Below are positions 10,815 to 20,405 of a DNA stretch of 64,000 nucleotides, piece after piece (positions within the stretch are counted from its first letter, which is position 1; every line of letters begins with the position of its first letter). The notes beneath the pieces were generated by a model. It ran no database searches, had not been told where the DNA came from, and saw only the letters and a program-made list of their open reading frames with translations. Both the position numbers and the translations under genes were made by a program. The stretch comes from Polytrichum commune (lineage: Eukaryota > Streptophyta > Polytrichopsida > Polytrichales > Polytrichaceae), in the NCBI GenBank assembly GCA_950295325.1, contig OX485804.1, positions 21,328,001-21,392,000 of the forward strand, written 5' to 3'.

Positions 10815-13052
10815 TGTACTTTTAGTTGCATTATTAACCTTTTTAGACTCTAGAATTGATTTAATTCATTTCTATTCTATGGTATCTTATTTGACATAGT
10901 TGACCCATATATACCGCATCAAAATATTGATGTTATAAAAATATAAGGAAATTTGGTATGCACGGGGTATGGGATATAATAAGGATTTTCACATAGCTTA
11001 TTAAATCAAATTTATTTGATTTATTATACTATGTATAGCTTATTATATCTTATTAAACCATATTTTTATAAATAATACTTCTACTGTCATAGCACTTTCA
11101 TGCTTTATTATGACTTTATTATAGGTTGTTGGTCCTTAATTTTTTGATAGCCTCGGTCCTCACTCATCCCTGCATGCTAAGCAAAGATGACAACAATTTG
11201 TCATGGCGTGTTTTGAGGTAGGGTGTAGAATGTTAGTGAGAGCATTCTCTTCCTCTACAGTCAAGAGCTTGTATATTAAATAATATGTAGACACAATTCC
11301 AGTTCCCATGAGCTCCATAGTGTTACAAGGTTATTGTTATGCAATGGGCTTGCAACTCCTACATTCACTTAGTACGTTGTGCATGCCTAGTTTATATGAG
11401 GATAAATTCGTATGTCACTCTACTAAAGAAATGGGCCAATGCATTCATGAAGGGGACTTGAGTGTGTGCAAACAAATAACTTGTTGATTTGTCCCTTACA
11501 TCCCCGGGTGGTAACTCTCCATATTATAAACCACTATGTATACTGGTTGTAATATTTTGGAATACTAATCATATATGCAGGTTGTTTTAGTTTTAAATTT
11601 TTCTTGTAGGTGATTGGTAGAGCCTAGAGGTTTCCATAAATATAAATTTATACTATACTGATACATATTACAATACCATTATGCTTTTGTTTAAATTATT
11701 ATTTTTTGAAAGTTGAGCTACATGTATCCCAGCTTGGGCAAGCTCCTCCAGAAATTTCTTGTTTTATTGAAACTACTAAATGTTTTAAAATGATATTCAA
11801 TAAAATCATAATCAACTATATATATAATAATATTTTTATTTCTGTATGATAGGTTAAGGCCCATCCATGTCATATACCACTCAAACATAGGTGTCTAGTT
11901 AGGAAGAGTGACCACATGAGGCATGCGTGTCTTACGACCTATACATGAATTATGACCTTTTTATTTGATATTTTGAAACATTCCTTCCATACAATTTGTC
12001 TTAAAGTAAATTTGGAATACTCTAGGTTTTTAGAATCCTTATTATAGTTTGTTATTATGAAAAAATATTACCTAAACTTCTGAGGAGACCTACAAATAAT
12101 ACGGGAATTGATGCGCCATGCTTACATCAAGTAATATACATCTATTGTATATAGATTTCATTGTATGGTACATTATTGAAAGTGTCCTATCAGTGTAAGT
12201 CTAGTATGCGATTGTATTTATAGAGCATATGCTCATTACATACAACAACACGTAACTCAAGCAACATGACTTATGTATTATTAAACATATGCTATGAGAT
12301 ATGAACATTAGAAACACAATGATGTACACTCAACTTGACATACCTCAAGATTAAGTTGATTTATGGAGGTCACAATTGTCCCTTACACAAGAGGGACACC
12401 CAATGGTATGAATAGTCACAATTTAATATTTCAAATTTGTATCTACCATATTCTTATATACAACGAAAGACGTGATAGTGGTGGTGGTGAGGCGGTGGCT
12501 CCACTGTTCCCTAAATTTATCATTATGGTTGTCCTATCCCAATTCATACTCTTTCCAAAAAAAACAATTTGACATTGGCAAAGGTTTATGGGTCGCTCTG
12601 GTGGTGCACATGAGCGCATGCAAGGGGCTTGGGCGGTAGGCAAGGACTTGGGGACTAATAACATGTACATGTAAGTTCAATACACTGGTTATCCCATTTA
12701 GATCTGCATGTTACTATTCGGAGTTACACAACACTATAATTATGTGATGACGATGTAACCATTTTACCAAGCAAACTTGTCATTCATATATGACATTGTT
12801 CTATAATGTGCGAACAACCTATTGAACTTTTGTCAGTAGAAATTGAATTCCTGAGTAAGATGTTATTGCATTGCGTAAATTCAAATAGTAACACACACTA
12901 AATGGGATAATCAGTGCACTCACTATTCATGCTTCACTCCCATTTTTTGGAGTAAGTAAAAGATTATATAAATGGGTCGGTCAATGATTGGTAAACTAAC
13001 AAGACTTTTGCAATGACTTCAACCACATGTGTTCACAAGTGTGGACTGCTAA

Positions 13053-13631
13053 GGGGTTGTTTAGACCATGGACCATGAAGTCATCCCAAGGCCTTGTAAA
13101 ATATTTGCTTGGTTGTTGAACTTGTCCCGGGACCACTTCGGTTTACACCAAGGAAAAAAATGTCAAAGCGACCATGAAGTTCGAGGTCCCCAAAAGACAT
13201 GTTTTAAGGCCTACATTATCCACTAACATAGTCCAACGGATTTTGCGGTGGGAGAGGCAAAATAGGTGGTATAGTAGAGAAAAACAAGGACCAATGGCAG
13301 AGAAATGTTCTTATAAGAAATTTTGAAGGTATTTTTTTGGGGGGGGAAGAGAAGATGAAGACAAGAGAAGACAAAATAATGGTCAATCTTGATTTTTATT
13401 TTTTTTAAACTGCCTTTTCTAAGCATATGTTTAAATATCCATCACATTCAGTGTTTGGTGCATGGTCATTCCTTGTGGTCCACATTTGGTTTACACCTAG
13501 CGAAGAGCCCAAAGACTTTGTAAATTGATCTTTTAAGAAACCAGACCATGAAAGTTGGACCATGAAATCAAACCATGGAAAAATGCCATCTTCCATGGTC
13601 CGACTTCATGGTCCATAGTGTAAACCGGCCC
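13053..13631. mobile_element. PIF/Harbinger (Tourist-like) MITE, copy in block A
   Basis: The ends are GGGGTTGTTTA and its partner AAACCGGCCC in inverted order, and both arms share GGACCATGAAGTC close to the end. The flanks are TAA at 13050-13052 and TAA at 13632-13634, the three-base duplication typical of PIF/Harbinger. The orthologous copy in block B is at 42,491-43,064, so the insertion predates the block duplication. A partial third copy ends at 63,916. Confidence 0.85.
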
Positions 13632-13861
13632 TAAGTTGTTGGTTGCAAATTCTACCAAGGCTTGATGCATGATTGAAAATGGGTGGGTAATAGCCCAAAG
13701 GGAACTATAAGAAAGAAAATGCAGTTTACTAAGGAACTATATTTTCTCCACATGGCAAAATGATATAATTGCAGAACATCTGACTATCTCCTTTGCATCC
13801 ACAATTTATATTTATATTTATTATGCAGACTATATTTCCTTAAATGTCAAACATATTTGTT

Positions 13862-13946
13862 CATAACATCATTCAAATCCATTCCAGTGTTCAGTGGAAT
13901 ATTGTCAATCCCACAAAACATTGGAATGGATTTGAATAATGTTATG
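13862..13946. repeat. Hairpin with 30-bp arms
   Basis: Arms at 13862-13891 and 13917-13946 are complementary with two mismatches and enclose a 25-nt loop. The corresponding part of block B (about 43,295-43,440) keeps a related but rearranged hairpin. Confidence 0.8.
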
Positions 13947-14836
13947 TTCTATCATTCAATAGTGCACCCTTGAATCTGCACATAAATAACACTATATTCA
14001 GTATTTGGAGACTTTTTGTTGATTATGAGACTATATAAGGATGCACATTTCAAAATTGGACCAGTAATGACGACTAAAAATCCCATATGTATAATGGTAT
14101 GCTACTATTATTATACATAAAGGCATGGAAGTGAACAAAAATGTGAGGCATACATGAAAATAGTTGCGTATGAAATGACAACTCGTTATGAATGGAAGGG
14201 AAGATGCGAAGAATGAATGGAAGTTGAATGAATTAATTGGGATTGAAATACAATTATAATGGAAATACCATCAATGTCTTGAGTAACTTGGAATAGCATA
14301 GAAAGTAAGCACTTAAATATGTTCTACACCTAAGCCCATTTAGGGAGTCCGTCCCACTAGTACGCTTCTAGTCACACTAGTCCGACCCACTATTTTTTTT
14401 TGCGGCTAAGTCCTTTTTTTTGGCGGCCTCCATGGCTCTAAAAATCTCAGGCCCACGACTGTATCCTTGTGTGTTGCCTGGACAGGAATATGTCTCGTTC
14501 TTGCATGTTTCAGGACGCGCTCCCGAATTGTACGAGGTGGTATTATAAGTACAATACGAGGGCGTTTGCGAAAGGGAACGTCTTGCGCTTCTCCGGAGGG
14601 CCAGACAACGATCGGACTCGGAAGATGCGGCCTTGAGGGCGTGCCTATCCAAGGAGGACGTGGAGGAGGGCCGGGCACCAAGCGAGCGGGTAGCCACCTG
14701 CGAAACAACGTCATAGGAAGATAAGAATAGGAATGGAGTGGGGAGAATAATGAGGGCGGTTTGGGATGGGCGCTCGTAAAGAGAACGGCACGCAAACGGA
14801 AGACAAGGGAAGCAAAAGCGGGAAAGGGTTTAGGGT

Positions 14837-15349
14837 TTAGGAGGGCACCTTGGCTTTGGGGACGTCCATGCGGGGAACGGTGGGAACGAGGGGGGCGTCG
14901 ACGGGAGCATCCGGAGCCGATGGAACTATTGTATTGGTGAGTGGCGGGGGGGAGTCGAGGCGTGGAGGGCTCACGATGGCGGAGGACGTTGCGGGGGGAG
15001 GAACGGAGTCGGCGGGGGAGGTGTGGCAACGGGGGCCTTCCATGCGAAGACGCCGGCTCGGCCCGCGACGAGCGACGGTGTCGTCCTTAGAGGGCGAGAG
15101 GTGCCCCAAACGAACGAGTGTCCGTTTCTCCTTGGAGAGGGGGGAGGGAGACGGGGCGTAGGCGCGGGCGACAAGTGCGGGGGGCGGGCTGTTGACGACG
15201 CCGTCGTCGATGCCGACGTCGCGGGAGTAATCCACGGCCGAGGCCGCGTCGACCGCCGAGAACTGGTAGAGGGATGGCATTTGGAAGTCCGTGACGTCGC
15301 GGGAAGGGGAGGCAGGTGGCGAGAGGGGACGGGAAGGGCCGTCGACCAC
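14837..15349 (-). CDS. Ser/Pro-rich frame inside the 6.8-kb element
   Basis: A 170-residue open frame on the minus strand lies downstream of the FCP1-like exon. It is rich in Pro, Ser and Ala, and its nucleotide composition is strongly GC-rich. No domain is recognisable. Overlapping frames on both strands are also open here because of the GC content, so coding is uncertain. It could be a disordered exon of the same minus-strand transcription unit or simply a GC-rich captured fragment. A short CAA-type repeat lies just upstream at about 15,378-15,415. Confidence 0.3.
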   Translation of the reverse strand: MVDGPSRPLSPPASPSRDVTDFQMPSLYQFSAVDAASAVDYSRDVGIDDGVVNSPPPALVARAYAPSPSPLSKEKRTLVRLGHLSPSKDDTVARRGPSRRLRMEGPRCHTSPADSVPPPATSSAIVSPPRLDSPPPLTNTIVPSAPDAPVDAPLVPTVPRMDVPKAKVPS

Positions 15350-15485
15350 AGGGGCGTCGCATATGGGGGCAGACTATGGTCAACAACAATCACAACAACA
15401 ATCACAACAACAAAAGACATCCAAAAATGAAGCAAGCATTAGTAAATGTGAACCACATGATACAAAGCAAAGACATGGAGGCATT

Positions 15486-16253
15486 TCAAATCAATTTATT
15501 GAGTTTGGCGAGCCTCATGATGCTCTTGAATACATTATCACGGGGGCTTAAACCCACATTGCCTATGGGGTTGGACCTAACAAAAAATGGTATGCTACCG
15601 GCGTGGACAACAAGCCTTCTAAGGTAAGGCGCTAGCGTATCGACCAAAAACGTGTCGTTCCTATCGCCGGTCCAAGTGGCGGGGAAGATGACGTTCCCCG
15701 AGGGGTTCAAGACGCTTTTGGTGGGGCTGTCGTCGACGAGGACGGTGTTCTCGGGGGTCGGCCACCACCCGTGGGGTACCCCCTGCAACCGGGGGATGCC
15801 CCGCCACAGTCTTGACCTCAGGACCTTGAGGAATTGTTGTCCTCCGCCACGACCGCCGAACTTTGGAACCGGCAGACCCTTTTCGTCGAGCAATTCATCG
15901 CAATCCTCTTGGCCGAGGATGAGGCAAGGGCTCGGAAGATCGCGGAAGAGGAAGTCGACGATTGGCTTGGTGTTCTCCATGACCATGGAGCTCCACACAA
16001 TGACGTGAGCTACATCGAGCACCTCTCGAAGGAAGTCACGCAGGCCGGGACGGGCGCGGACAGCCTTGCGGTTAATGAGAGTGTCGAGCTCTCCGTCATA
16101 GTCCCTTTCGTCGGGGTGACGGAAGGGACGCGTGGGTACCCGGGGGATGTGTTCGGTGTGACACAACACCCTGTTCAGGTCGAACACGACGAACGGTTTG
16201 TTTCGGGTAAGACGTCCACTGGTCGAGGGTTTCCGACCTATCTCCGGGGGATC
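15486..16253 (-). CDS. FCP1/NIF-like phosphatase-domain protein
   Basis: The exon starts after an acceptor (AATCACAG) at 16253 and runs 255 codons to a stop at 15486. It has the FCP1-homology (HAD-fold) layout: KPFVVFDLNRVLCHT near residues 19-33, RPGLRDFLREV, VIVWSSM (strand with Ser), then ENTVLVDDSPTKSVLNPSGN. The family's phospho-acceptor motif is DxDxT. Here it reads DLNRV, so the first Asp is kept, the second is Asn and Thr is absent. The conserved DDSP motif is present. Many plant FCP1-like proteins have a similar DxN variant, and catalysis is doubtful. The C-terminal RSNPIG segment suggests the domain is complete at its end. There is no start codon in this exon, so an upstream exon is needed. 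It lies inside the 6.8-kb element. Confidence 0.7.
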   Translation of the reverse strand, partial: DPPEIGRKPSTSGRLTRNKPFVVFDLNRVLCHTEHIPRVPTRPFRHPDERDYDGELDTLINRKAVRARPGLRDFLREVLDVAHVIVWSSMVMENTKPIVDFLFRDLPSPCLILGQEDCDELLDEKGLPVPKFGGRGGGQQFLKVLRSRLWRGIPRLQGVPHGWWPTPENTVLVDDSPTKSVLNPSGNVIFPATWTGDRNDTFLVDTLAPYLRRLVVHAGSIPFFVRSNPIGNVGLSPRDNVFKSIMRLAKLNKLI

Positions 16254-16369
16254 CTGTGATTAACAACTCGACTAGTTTAATTCTATGATCCAATAAACAA
16301 CATTGCATTGAGGAAAAGACGATTATGCGAGGAAAATAGTGCAAGGAGAATGTGGTCAAGTGCAGACTT

Positions 16370-16467
16370 GCGAACGAGCGTTCGTGAATGAAGGCTGGGG
16401 TGGCGCATCATTTACGAACGCTCGTTCGTGAGCGCGGATAGAAGCACATGTACGAACGCTCGTTCGT
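16370..16467. repeat. Cluster of three 16-bp palindromes
   Basis: Copies of the palindromic motif ACGAACGNKCGTTCGT occur at 16370-16385 (first base G), 16414-16429 and 16452-16467. They lie in non-coding sequence between the FCP1-like exon and the acidic exon. Further single copies are at 16791, 16897, 17285, 18325 and 18425. I find no copy outside the 6.8-kb element. Confidence 0.9.
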
Positions 16468-16790
16468 GAAGGAGGGTGAAAGTGGGCGTGAAAGTGTAAT
16501 GATGCGCATGAACATACATAATACAAGATGCGATACGATACAATAAGTTTGGGAGATGCGACGCAGAGATCATCTGCTGATATATTAATTCCGTGAATAT
16601 TTACAATTTGTCTCACGTGATAATTTTTCACAGTTTCCTATGGCAAATACATGCCGTGTTCTACAAAATTTATCAGGCTAAGGGTCAAAATTTATCGGGC
16701 TAAGGGTCCACGTAGAGAAGGGTCCTCGCACGCCTCGTGATGCTGATGGACAAGAACCGCCAAGAACACAACGCGCATGGGTTAGTGGTT

Positions 16791-16806
16791 ACGAACGCGC
16801 GTTCGT
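16791..16806. repeat. 16-bp palindrome, copy 4
   Basis: ACGAACGCGCGTTCGT, a perfect palindrome, about 25 nt downstream of the predicted minus-strand donor at 16,837 and therefore in the presumed intron. Confidence 0.9.
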
Positions 16807-16837
16807 TAAATGAGTGGTATTCTCAAAGGAGAGTTAC

Positions 16838-17176
16838 CTCATCATCGGGGGGAGGGGCAGCGGCGCTGGACCGAGCAGTTCCCTCCTCTTCGATTAACGA
16901 ACGCGCGTTCGTAATCCCCATTGGGCCAGCCGCCTCTGTCTCCATGGCGTCTGTGGCACGCTCCGACTGTGACGCCTGGGTCTGCACAATGTGGTCCGCG
17001 TCGTCGTCTCCGCCCAGGTCGAGAGTGTCCATGCGGACATCCTCCATCTCCGCGGATGGATGTCGTCCCAGGTCAGGGCTCTCAACGTCCATTCCTTGGA
17101 CAACTGCCGCGTCATTGGGGCTCCCCTGCGTTTCCTCCACAATGACCATGTCAGTGTGTTGCGCAAATTCATCGCC
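16838..17176 (-). CDS. Acidic exon inside the 6.8-kb element
   Basis: On the minus strand, 113 codons lie between an acceptor (GTAG at 17177-17180) and a donor (GAG followed by GTAACT at 16832-16837). The product is acidic, with MDTLDLGGDDDAD and repeated Asp/Glu, and ends SSAAAPPPDDE. A 16-bp palindrome at 16897-16912 lies within the frame and is read as TNARS. The segment looks like a disordered linker of a larger protein. Its place between the coiled-coil frame and the FCP1-like exon suggests one spliced unit, which is unproven. Confidence 0.45.
16897..16912. repeat. 16-bp palindrome, copy 5
   Basis: ACGAACGCGCGTTCGT within the acidic exon, where it is read in frame as T-N-A-R-S on the minus strand. 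Confidence 0.9.
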
Positions 17177-17956
17177 CTACCTATGCACTACCCTCGGGAC
17201 GACTGTCAAAGAGGCGATGGCAGTGACTGAGGCCAGTCCTACCCTTGGAGGGGGAGGGGTTAGGACTGCCGGACCTGAAGATTCATGAACGCGCGTTCGT
17301 AAATCTTCGTCCTCGCGTATGGCAGCCCTTATCGCATCGTCCAAGTTGAAGGGGGTGGTAGTTAATTGAAGGGGCGGAGGACTCCCAGCTGGCGTTGGGT
17401 GTGGTGCTGATGGGTGCGAAGGTCCTCCAGGGAACAGGCCTGGAGGGGGGGTATGGGAGGGGTATCCTCCGGGGAAGGGGTAAGGCTGTTGTGCTGGCGC
17501 CGAGAAGCTCTGCATATTTCTGAGCATCTCAAATATGGCGTCCGTCTTTGCTGCGGACTCCCGCAGCGCCTCCTGCATGCGGGCCATATTTCTTGCACTC
17601 TCCTCTGCCGCAGCCGCCATTTCTTCCTTCATTTTTTGCTCTAGCTTGGCATTCAGCTCGGCAACGGTCAACGCCTCCTCCTTCACACGCTTGTTCTTGT
17701 CGTAATCCACCCCTAGCTCCGCCATGATGTCCATGTCCCCCTCGTCCTCGTCGGACACCTCGATGATTGCTCCCTCCGGCAATTCCACGTATGGCGTCTT
17801 CTTCATCCTCCTCCTCGTGTTCCGGAAGTGGTCCAATGATGGATGCGAGCGTTGGTCGAGGAGGTTGAGGGTCTCCATCCTCGGAACCACGACGGGCCTG
17901 GGAGACACTGACGTCGAACAGCCGCCAGGTGTGCCGAAGGGTTCCGCACCCGACAC
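17177..17956 (-). CDS. Coiled-coil and Pro-rich frame inside the 6.8-kb element
   Basis: A 259-codon minus-strand frame. It begins with a segment containing RRRMKKTPYVELPEGAIIEV and an acidic EDEGDMD run. Next comes a likely coiled coil at about residues 85-150 (repeated Ala, Glu, Lys, Met heptads, e.g. AKLEQKMKEEMAAAAEESA), then a Pro-rich stretch with PPPGLFPGGPSHPS. Its end (FNLDDAIRAAIREDEDL) runs into palindrome copy 6. The true 3' border is probably a donor near 17,240, giving a short intron to the acidic exon. No enzyme domain is visible; it looks like an oligomerisation or linker segment. Confidence 0.5.
   Translation of the reverse strand: MSGAEPFGTPGGCSTSVSPRPVVVPRMETLNLLDQRSHPSLDHFRNTRRRMKKTPYVELPEGAIIEVSDEDEGDMDIMAELGVDYDKNKRVKEEALTVAELNAKLEQKMKEEMAAAAEESARNMARMQEALRESAAKTDAIFEMLRNMQSFSAPAQQPYPFPGGYPSHTPPPGLFPGGPSHPSAPHPTPAGSPPPLQLTTTPFNLDDAIRAAIREDEDLRTRVHESSGPAVLTPPPPRVGLASVTAIASLTVVPRVVHR
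17285..17300. repeat. 16-bp palindrome, copy 6 (diverged)
   Basis: ATGAACGCGCGTTCGT, one end changed from the ACGAAC consensus. Confidence 0.85.
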
Positions 17957-17995
17957 TCTAGCGGGGAGGACATCCTGGGTTGTCCCAGCTGAGGA

Positions 17996-18352
17996 TCATG
18001 TATAGCCCCCCGGTGTCCCTTGGGGGTCAGAAGGGTGACCCGCTGGCGCTAACATCCGTAAAGGAGTGATGTTGAACGACTGCAAGATGGCGTCCACGTC
18101 CACGTCCACGGAGGGGGCGGGCTCGTCCTCGTCTGTCTCCAATCCCAGCATGCCTTCGTCGACGGGCATGCTGAAGTCCTCCCTGGGGACACACATGTCA
18201 TCGAGGTCCATTGTGGACGCTTTCACCCTGTGGACCTGGTATTCATCCTCGTCTTGGGCGTCAATGTAGTTATTGACGACCAACCCCAGCATTTGTACCA
18301 ACGTTTCCAAACATGTCAGCATATACGAACGTGCGTTCGTAAACATCAACAT
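17996..18352 (-). CDS. Acidic frame following the methyltransferase-like exon
   Basis: A minus-strand frame of 118 codons. The part after palindrome copy 7 reads LTCLETLVQMLGLVVNNYI and then an acidic tail (VDEGMLGLETDEDEPAPSVD). It follows the methyltransferase-like exon by about 140 bp and probably continues that protein. A canonical AG acceptor in front of LTCLETL is not obvious. The intervening stretch carries a palindrome near each end. The frame's own ATG lies just before the palindrome, so an independent start cannot be excluded. Confidence 0.4.
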   Translation of the reverse strand: MLMFTNARSYMLTCLETLVQMLGLVVNNYIDAQDEDEYQVHRVKASTMDLDDMCVPREDFSMPVDEGMLGLETDEDEPAPSVDVDVDAILQSFNITPLRMLAPAGHPSDPQGTPGGYT

Positions 18353-18440
18353 TGAGACAAGGCCATATCAACGCAAAGGGAAAAAAATGCCACAACTATT
18401 ATAACATTTGAATCAATGAAAAATACGAACGAGCGTTTGT
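18325..18440. repeat. Palindrome copies 7 and 8 bracketing an intron-like gap
   Basis: Copy 7 (ACGAACGTGCGTTCGT) is at 18325-18340 and copy 8 (ACGAACGAGCGTTTGT) at 18425-18440. Both lie in the gap between the methyltransferase-like exon, which ends in a GTAAGC donor at 18457-18462, and the next acidic frame. Confidence 0.9.
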
Positions 18441-18462
18441 AAATCGAAGAATGACAGCTTAC

Positions 18463-19449
18463 CATGGCCGCGTACATGAACTTACTGCCTCCAAAGATGT
18501 TGTATACAGTCTCTCCAGTGATTGCCAAGCTCTGCAACACTGACACGTAGAACTCCAACCTGAGCTCCAACGCGGGGAAAACCGTGTACAGTGTCTCCTG
18601 CAACAGTTCCTTGGGAGGGGGGTGAGGGATGCTGTATATCTTCTTGAAAGTACTGTTTGCCTTCACAGGCGCTCTCCCATTTCTGAGAGCATTGTACATT
18701 AAGAAGATCAAGCTGACAGTTCCCACTTGCTTGTTGCCCCTGGCCTCGTTGATGGCCACGATCCCTTCCGTTTTTGCGGGCACGTAGGTGCTGTGGTAGA
18801 TGTTGTATTCAAATTTGATGGTATTTTCGTACAGCTCCGTGACAATGGATAGCTTCTCCTTTTCCACTATCCAAAGCCATACGTGAGGCTCCCTCATTTC
18901 AGGCGATCTGTAGTCTTGAAACTTTGCCATGAAAGGGTTGTAGAAGGGAAAATCCTTTGTCCCTTGCCTCGCACCTCCTGGGATCCCCCTGAAATCAATC
19001 AGGGCAAATGGGCAACCCCTGCAGTCCTCCCTCACCTCGGCCCTGCTGATGGTGCCGTCCCACTTAGAAAAAGTGGTCCTCTCCAGCCCGGTGGTTACCA
19101 AACAAAATATGGCCACTCCCTCGAATGTGGCCCTCCGCTTCCTCTCCAAAAACTTTATATACAACTCCACCTCCTGGGGATCTGTCTCTGCTTTCTTGGT
19201 CCGCTTGTTCCCCTTCAGCTTCAAGACGGAGGCGTGTTCCTTAACTAGCCTACGCATGGAAGAGCCATTGATGTTATACCCGACCTTGAACTCCTTCCAT
19301 CCAGCCCAGTTGATGTCCCCGTCGGCCTGGAAGAGTTTGTACTCCGGGACTAGTGCGCCCAACTCCCTCATTGAGTTGGTCTTCAACTTGCGATGTTCGC
19401 ACCACTCCTTGATGGAGTACGTTCCGGGCCTGTGCTTTGGCCTCTTCAA
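18463..19449 (-). CDS. Methyltransferase-like protein in the 6.8-kb element
   Basis: A minus-strand exon of 329 codons starts at ATG (19449) and ends at a clean donor (ATG then GTAAGC). Residues 1-30 are basic (MKRPKHRPGTYSIKEW). The middle has CPFALIDFRGIPGG and then WLWIVEKEKLSIVTELYE. The end has SLAITGETVYNIFGGSKFMYAAM. The latter resembles motif I (F-x-G-S-G-x) of DNA amino-methyltransferases, and the order of a DPPW-like position before motif I is that of the beta class. The catalytic DPPW/Y is not intact (DFRG) and GSG reads GSK. It may be a divergent or inactive methylase fold, or unrelated. Read-through past the donor gives an implausible hydrophobic tail. It lies divergent to the 290-residue plus-strand gene only 83 bp away. 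Confidence 0.45.
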
Positions 19450-19532
19450 AAAAATCTTCGGGTAGGGGATTGTTCTCCCGACGGTGTTCCCAACAATTCT
19501 GATTCTTTATAAGGGATGATGGTCTCCCGGCC

Positions 19533-20405
19533 ATGCAATTTAAGCTTTTGTGCACATCTCCTAATTGGGGCCCGGATGATGGTATACTCGTATGGCGTCA
19601 AGACAATGATGGGAAATGTTTGCTCCCGGATGGGGATCCAAAGCCTTGTAAACCCGACCCCATGAGGAATGGGCCGGAAATCATCAAAGGCATATCCGGA
19701 TTCATTGAATATTGGAAAGAGTTGTGTGAGGAGGACATCACTAGACGTGTTAGAGATACTCATGAACCTTTGATTGCGTATTGGGATCGCATTCGCTTGG
19801 CCCTAATGACACTTGGTGGCGACACCCGTACAACTTTAACACAAGGATTTTGGCCACAAAGCCGTTTAATGGTTGTCGAGTCCGACACCATGTTTTTTAG
19901 CAATGGAGACGTTCGTGAAGAGTTCGCAATGGACGAGCATTACGTTGGCCCTGTCCGAGATCGACCGGCACCGTTGTTTCGTGTAGGTGTTGATTGCCAT
20001 GAAGGTTATTTGGTCCTCGTACGAGCAGGGGATGAGGAGCATCCCAAGCCAATTTGGTTGGTGAAAGCATTGTCTTCACCCAATTTTGTTCGAATTAGCC
20101 CCAACTTTTGTCAAATTGAGGTGGAATATTGTCGTCCAAGCACTAAAGACCAAAACGTGCTACGCACTTATTTAGGTTGGGACACCAAAAAGAATTTTAA
20201 ATGGACAGTGGACTCAGCGTACACACCGGTTTGGATAAACACGGATATTATACTTTGTGCTTGGAAGCCGCGCAAAGGTTCCAAAACAGAAACAATGACC
20301 ATCCCCCAAAAACATATAGATTTTGCCAAAGACAACTTGACACGTATTGCAGCTGCGGTGAATGACGCCGAGAATGGATATGAAGCGGAAGATGGAGATG
20401 TGTAA
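19533..20405 (+). CDS. 290-residue protein in the 6.8-kb element
   Basis: A plus-strand frame from ATG at 19533 to TAA at 20403-20405. Residues about 1-90 are charged (GFIEYWKELCEEDITRR). A central part has QGFWPQSRLMVVESD. The C-terminal third reads YLVLVRAGDEEHPKPIWLVKALS, then FCQIEVEYCRPSTK, TYLGWD and INTDIILCAWKPR. That series of beta-rich segments is like the chromo/BAH-like tails of transposon-associated proteins in lower plants (recalled pattern, not searched). It is the element's only sizeable plus-strand gene and ends about 400 bp before the right terminus. It could be the C-terminal exon of a longer protein. A transposase catalytic core is not visible. Minus-strand frames over the same bases are shadows. 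Confidence 0.55.
   Translation: MQFKLLCTSPNWGPDDGILVWRQDNDGKCLLPDGDPKPCKPDPMRNGPEIIKGISGFIEYWKELCEEDITRRVRDTHEPLIAYWDRIRLALMTLGGDTRTTLTQGFWPQSRLMVVESDTMFFSNGDVREEFAMDEHYVGPVRDRPAPLFRVGVDCHEGYLVLVRAGDEEHPKPIWLVKALSSPNFVRISPNFCQIEVEYCRPSTKDQNVLRTYLGWDTKKNFKWTVDSAYTPVWINTDIILCAWKPRKGSKTETMTIPQKHIDFAKDNLTRIAAAVNDAENGYEAEDGDV

Noticed and set aside
14406-15029. 207-codon frame in the GC-rich stretch
   Set aside because: Overlaps other open frames on both strands; Arg/Pro/Ser-rich composition reflects base composition. Only the 170-codon Ser/Pro frame was kept, at low confidence.
19446-19763. 105-codon minus-strand frame upstream of the methyltransferase-like exon
   Set aside because: It is antisense to the start of the 290-residue plus-strand gene and has no independent support.
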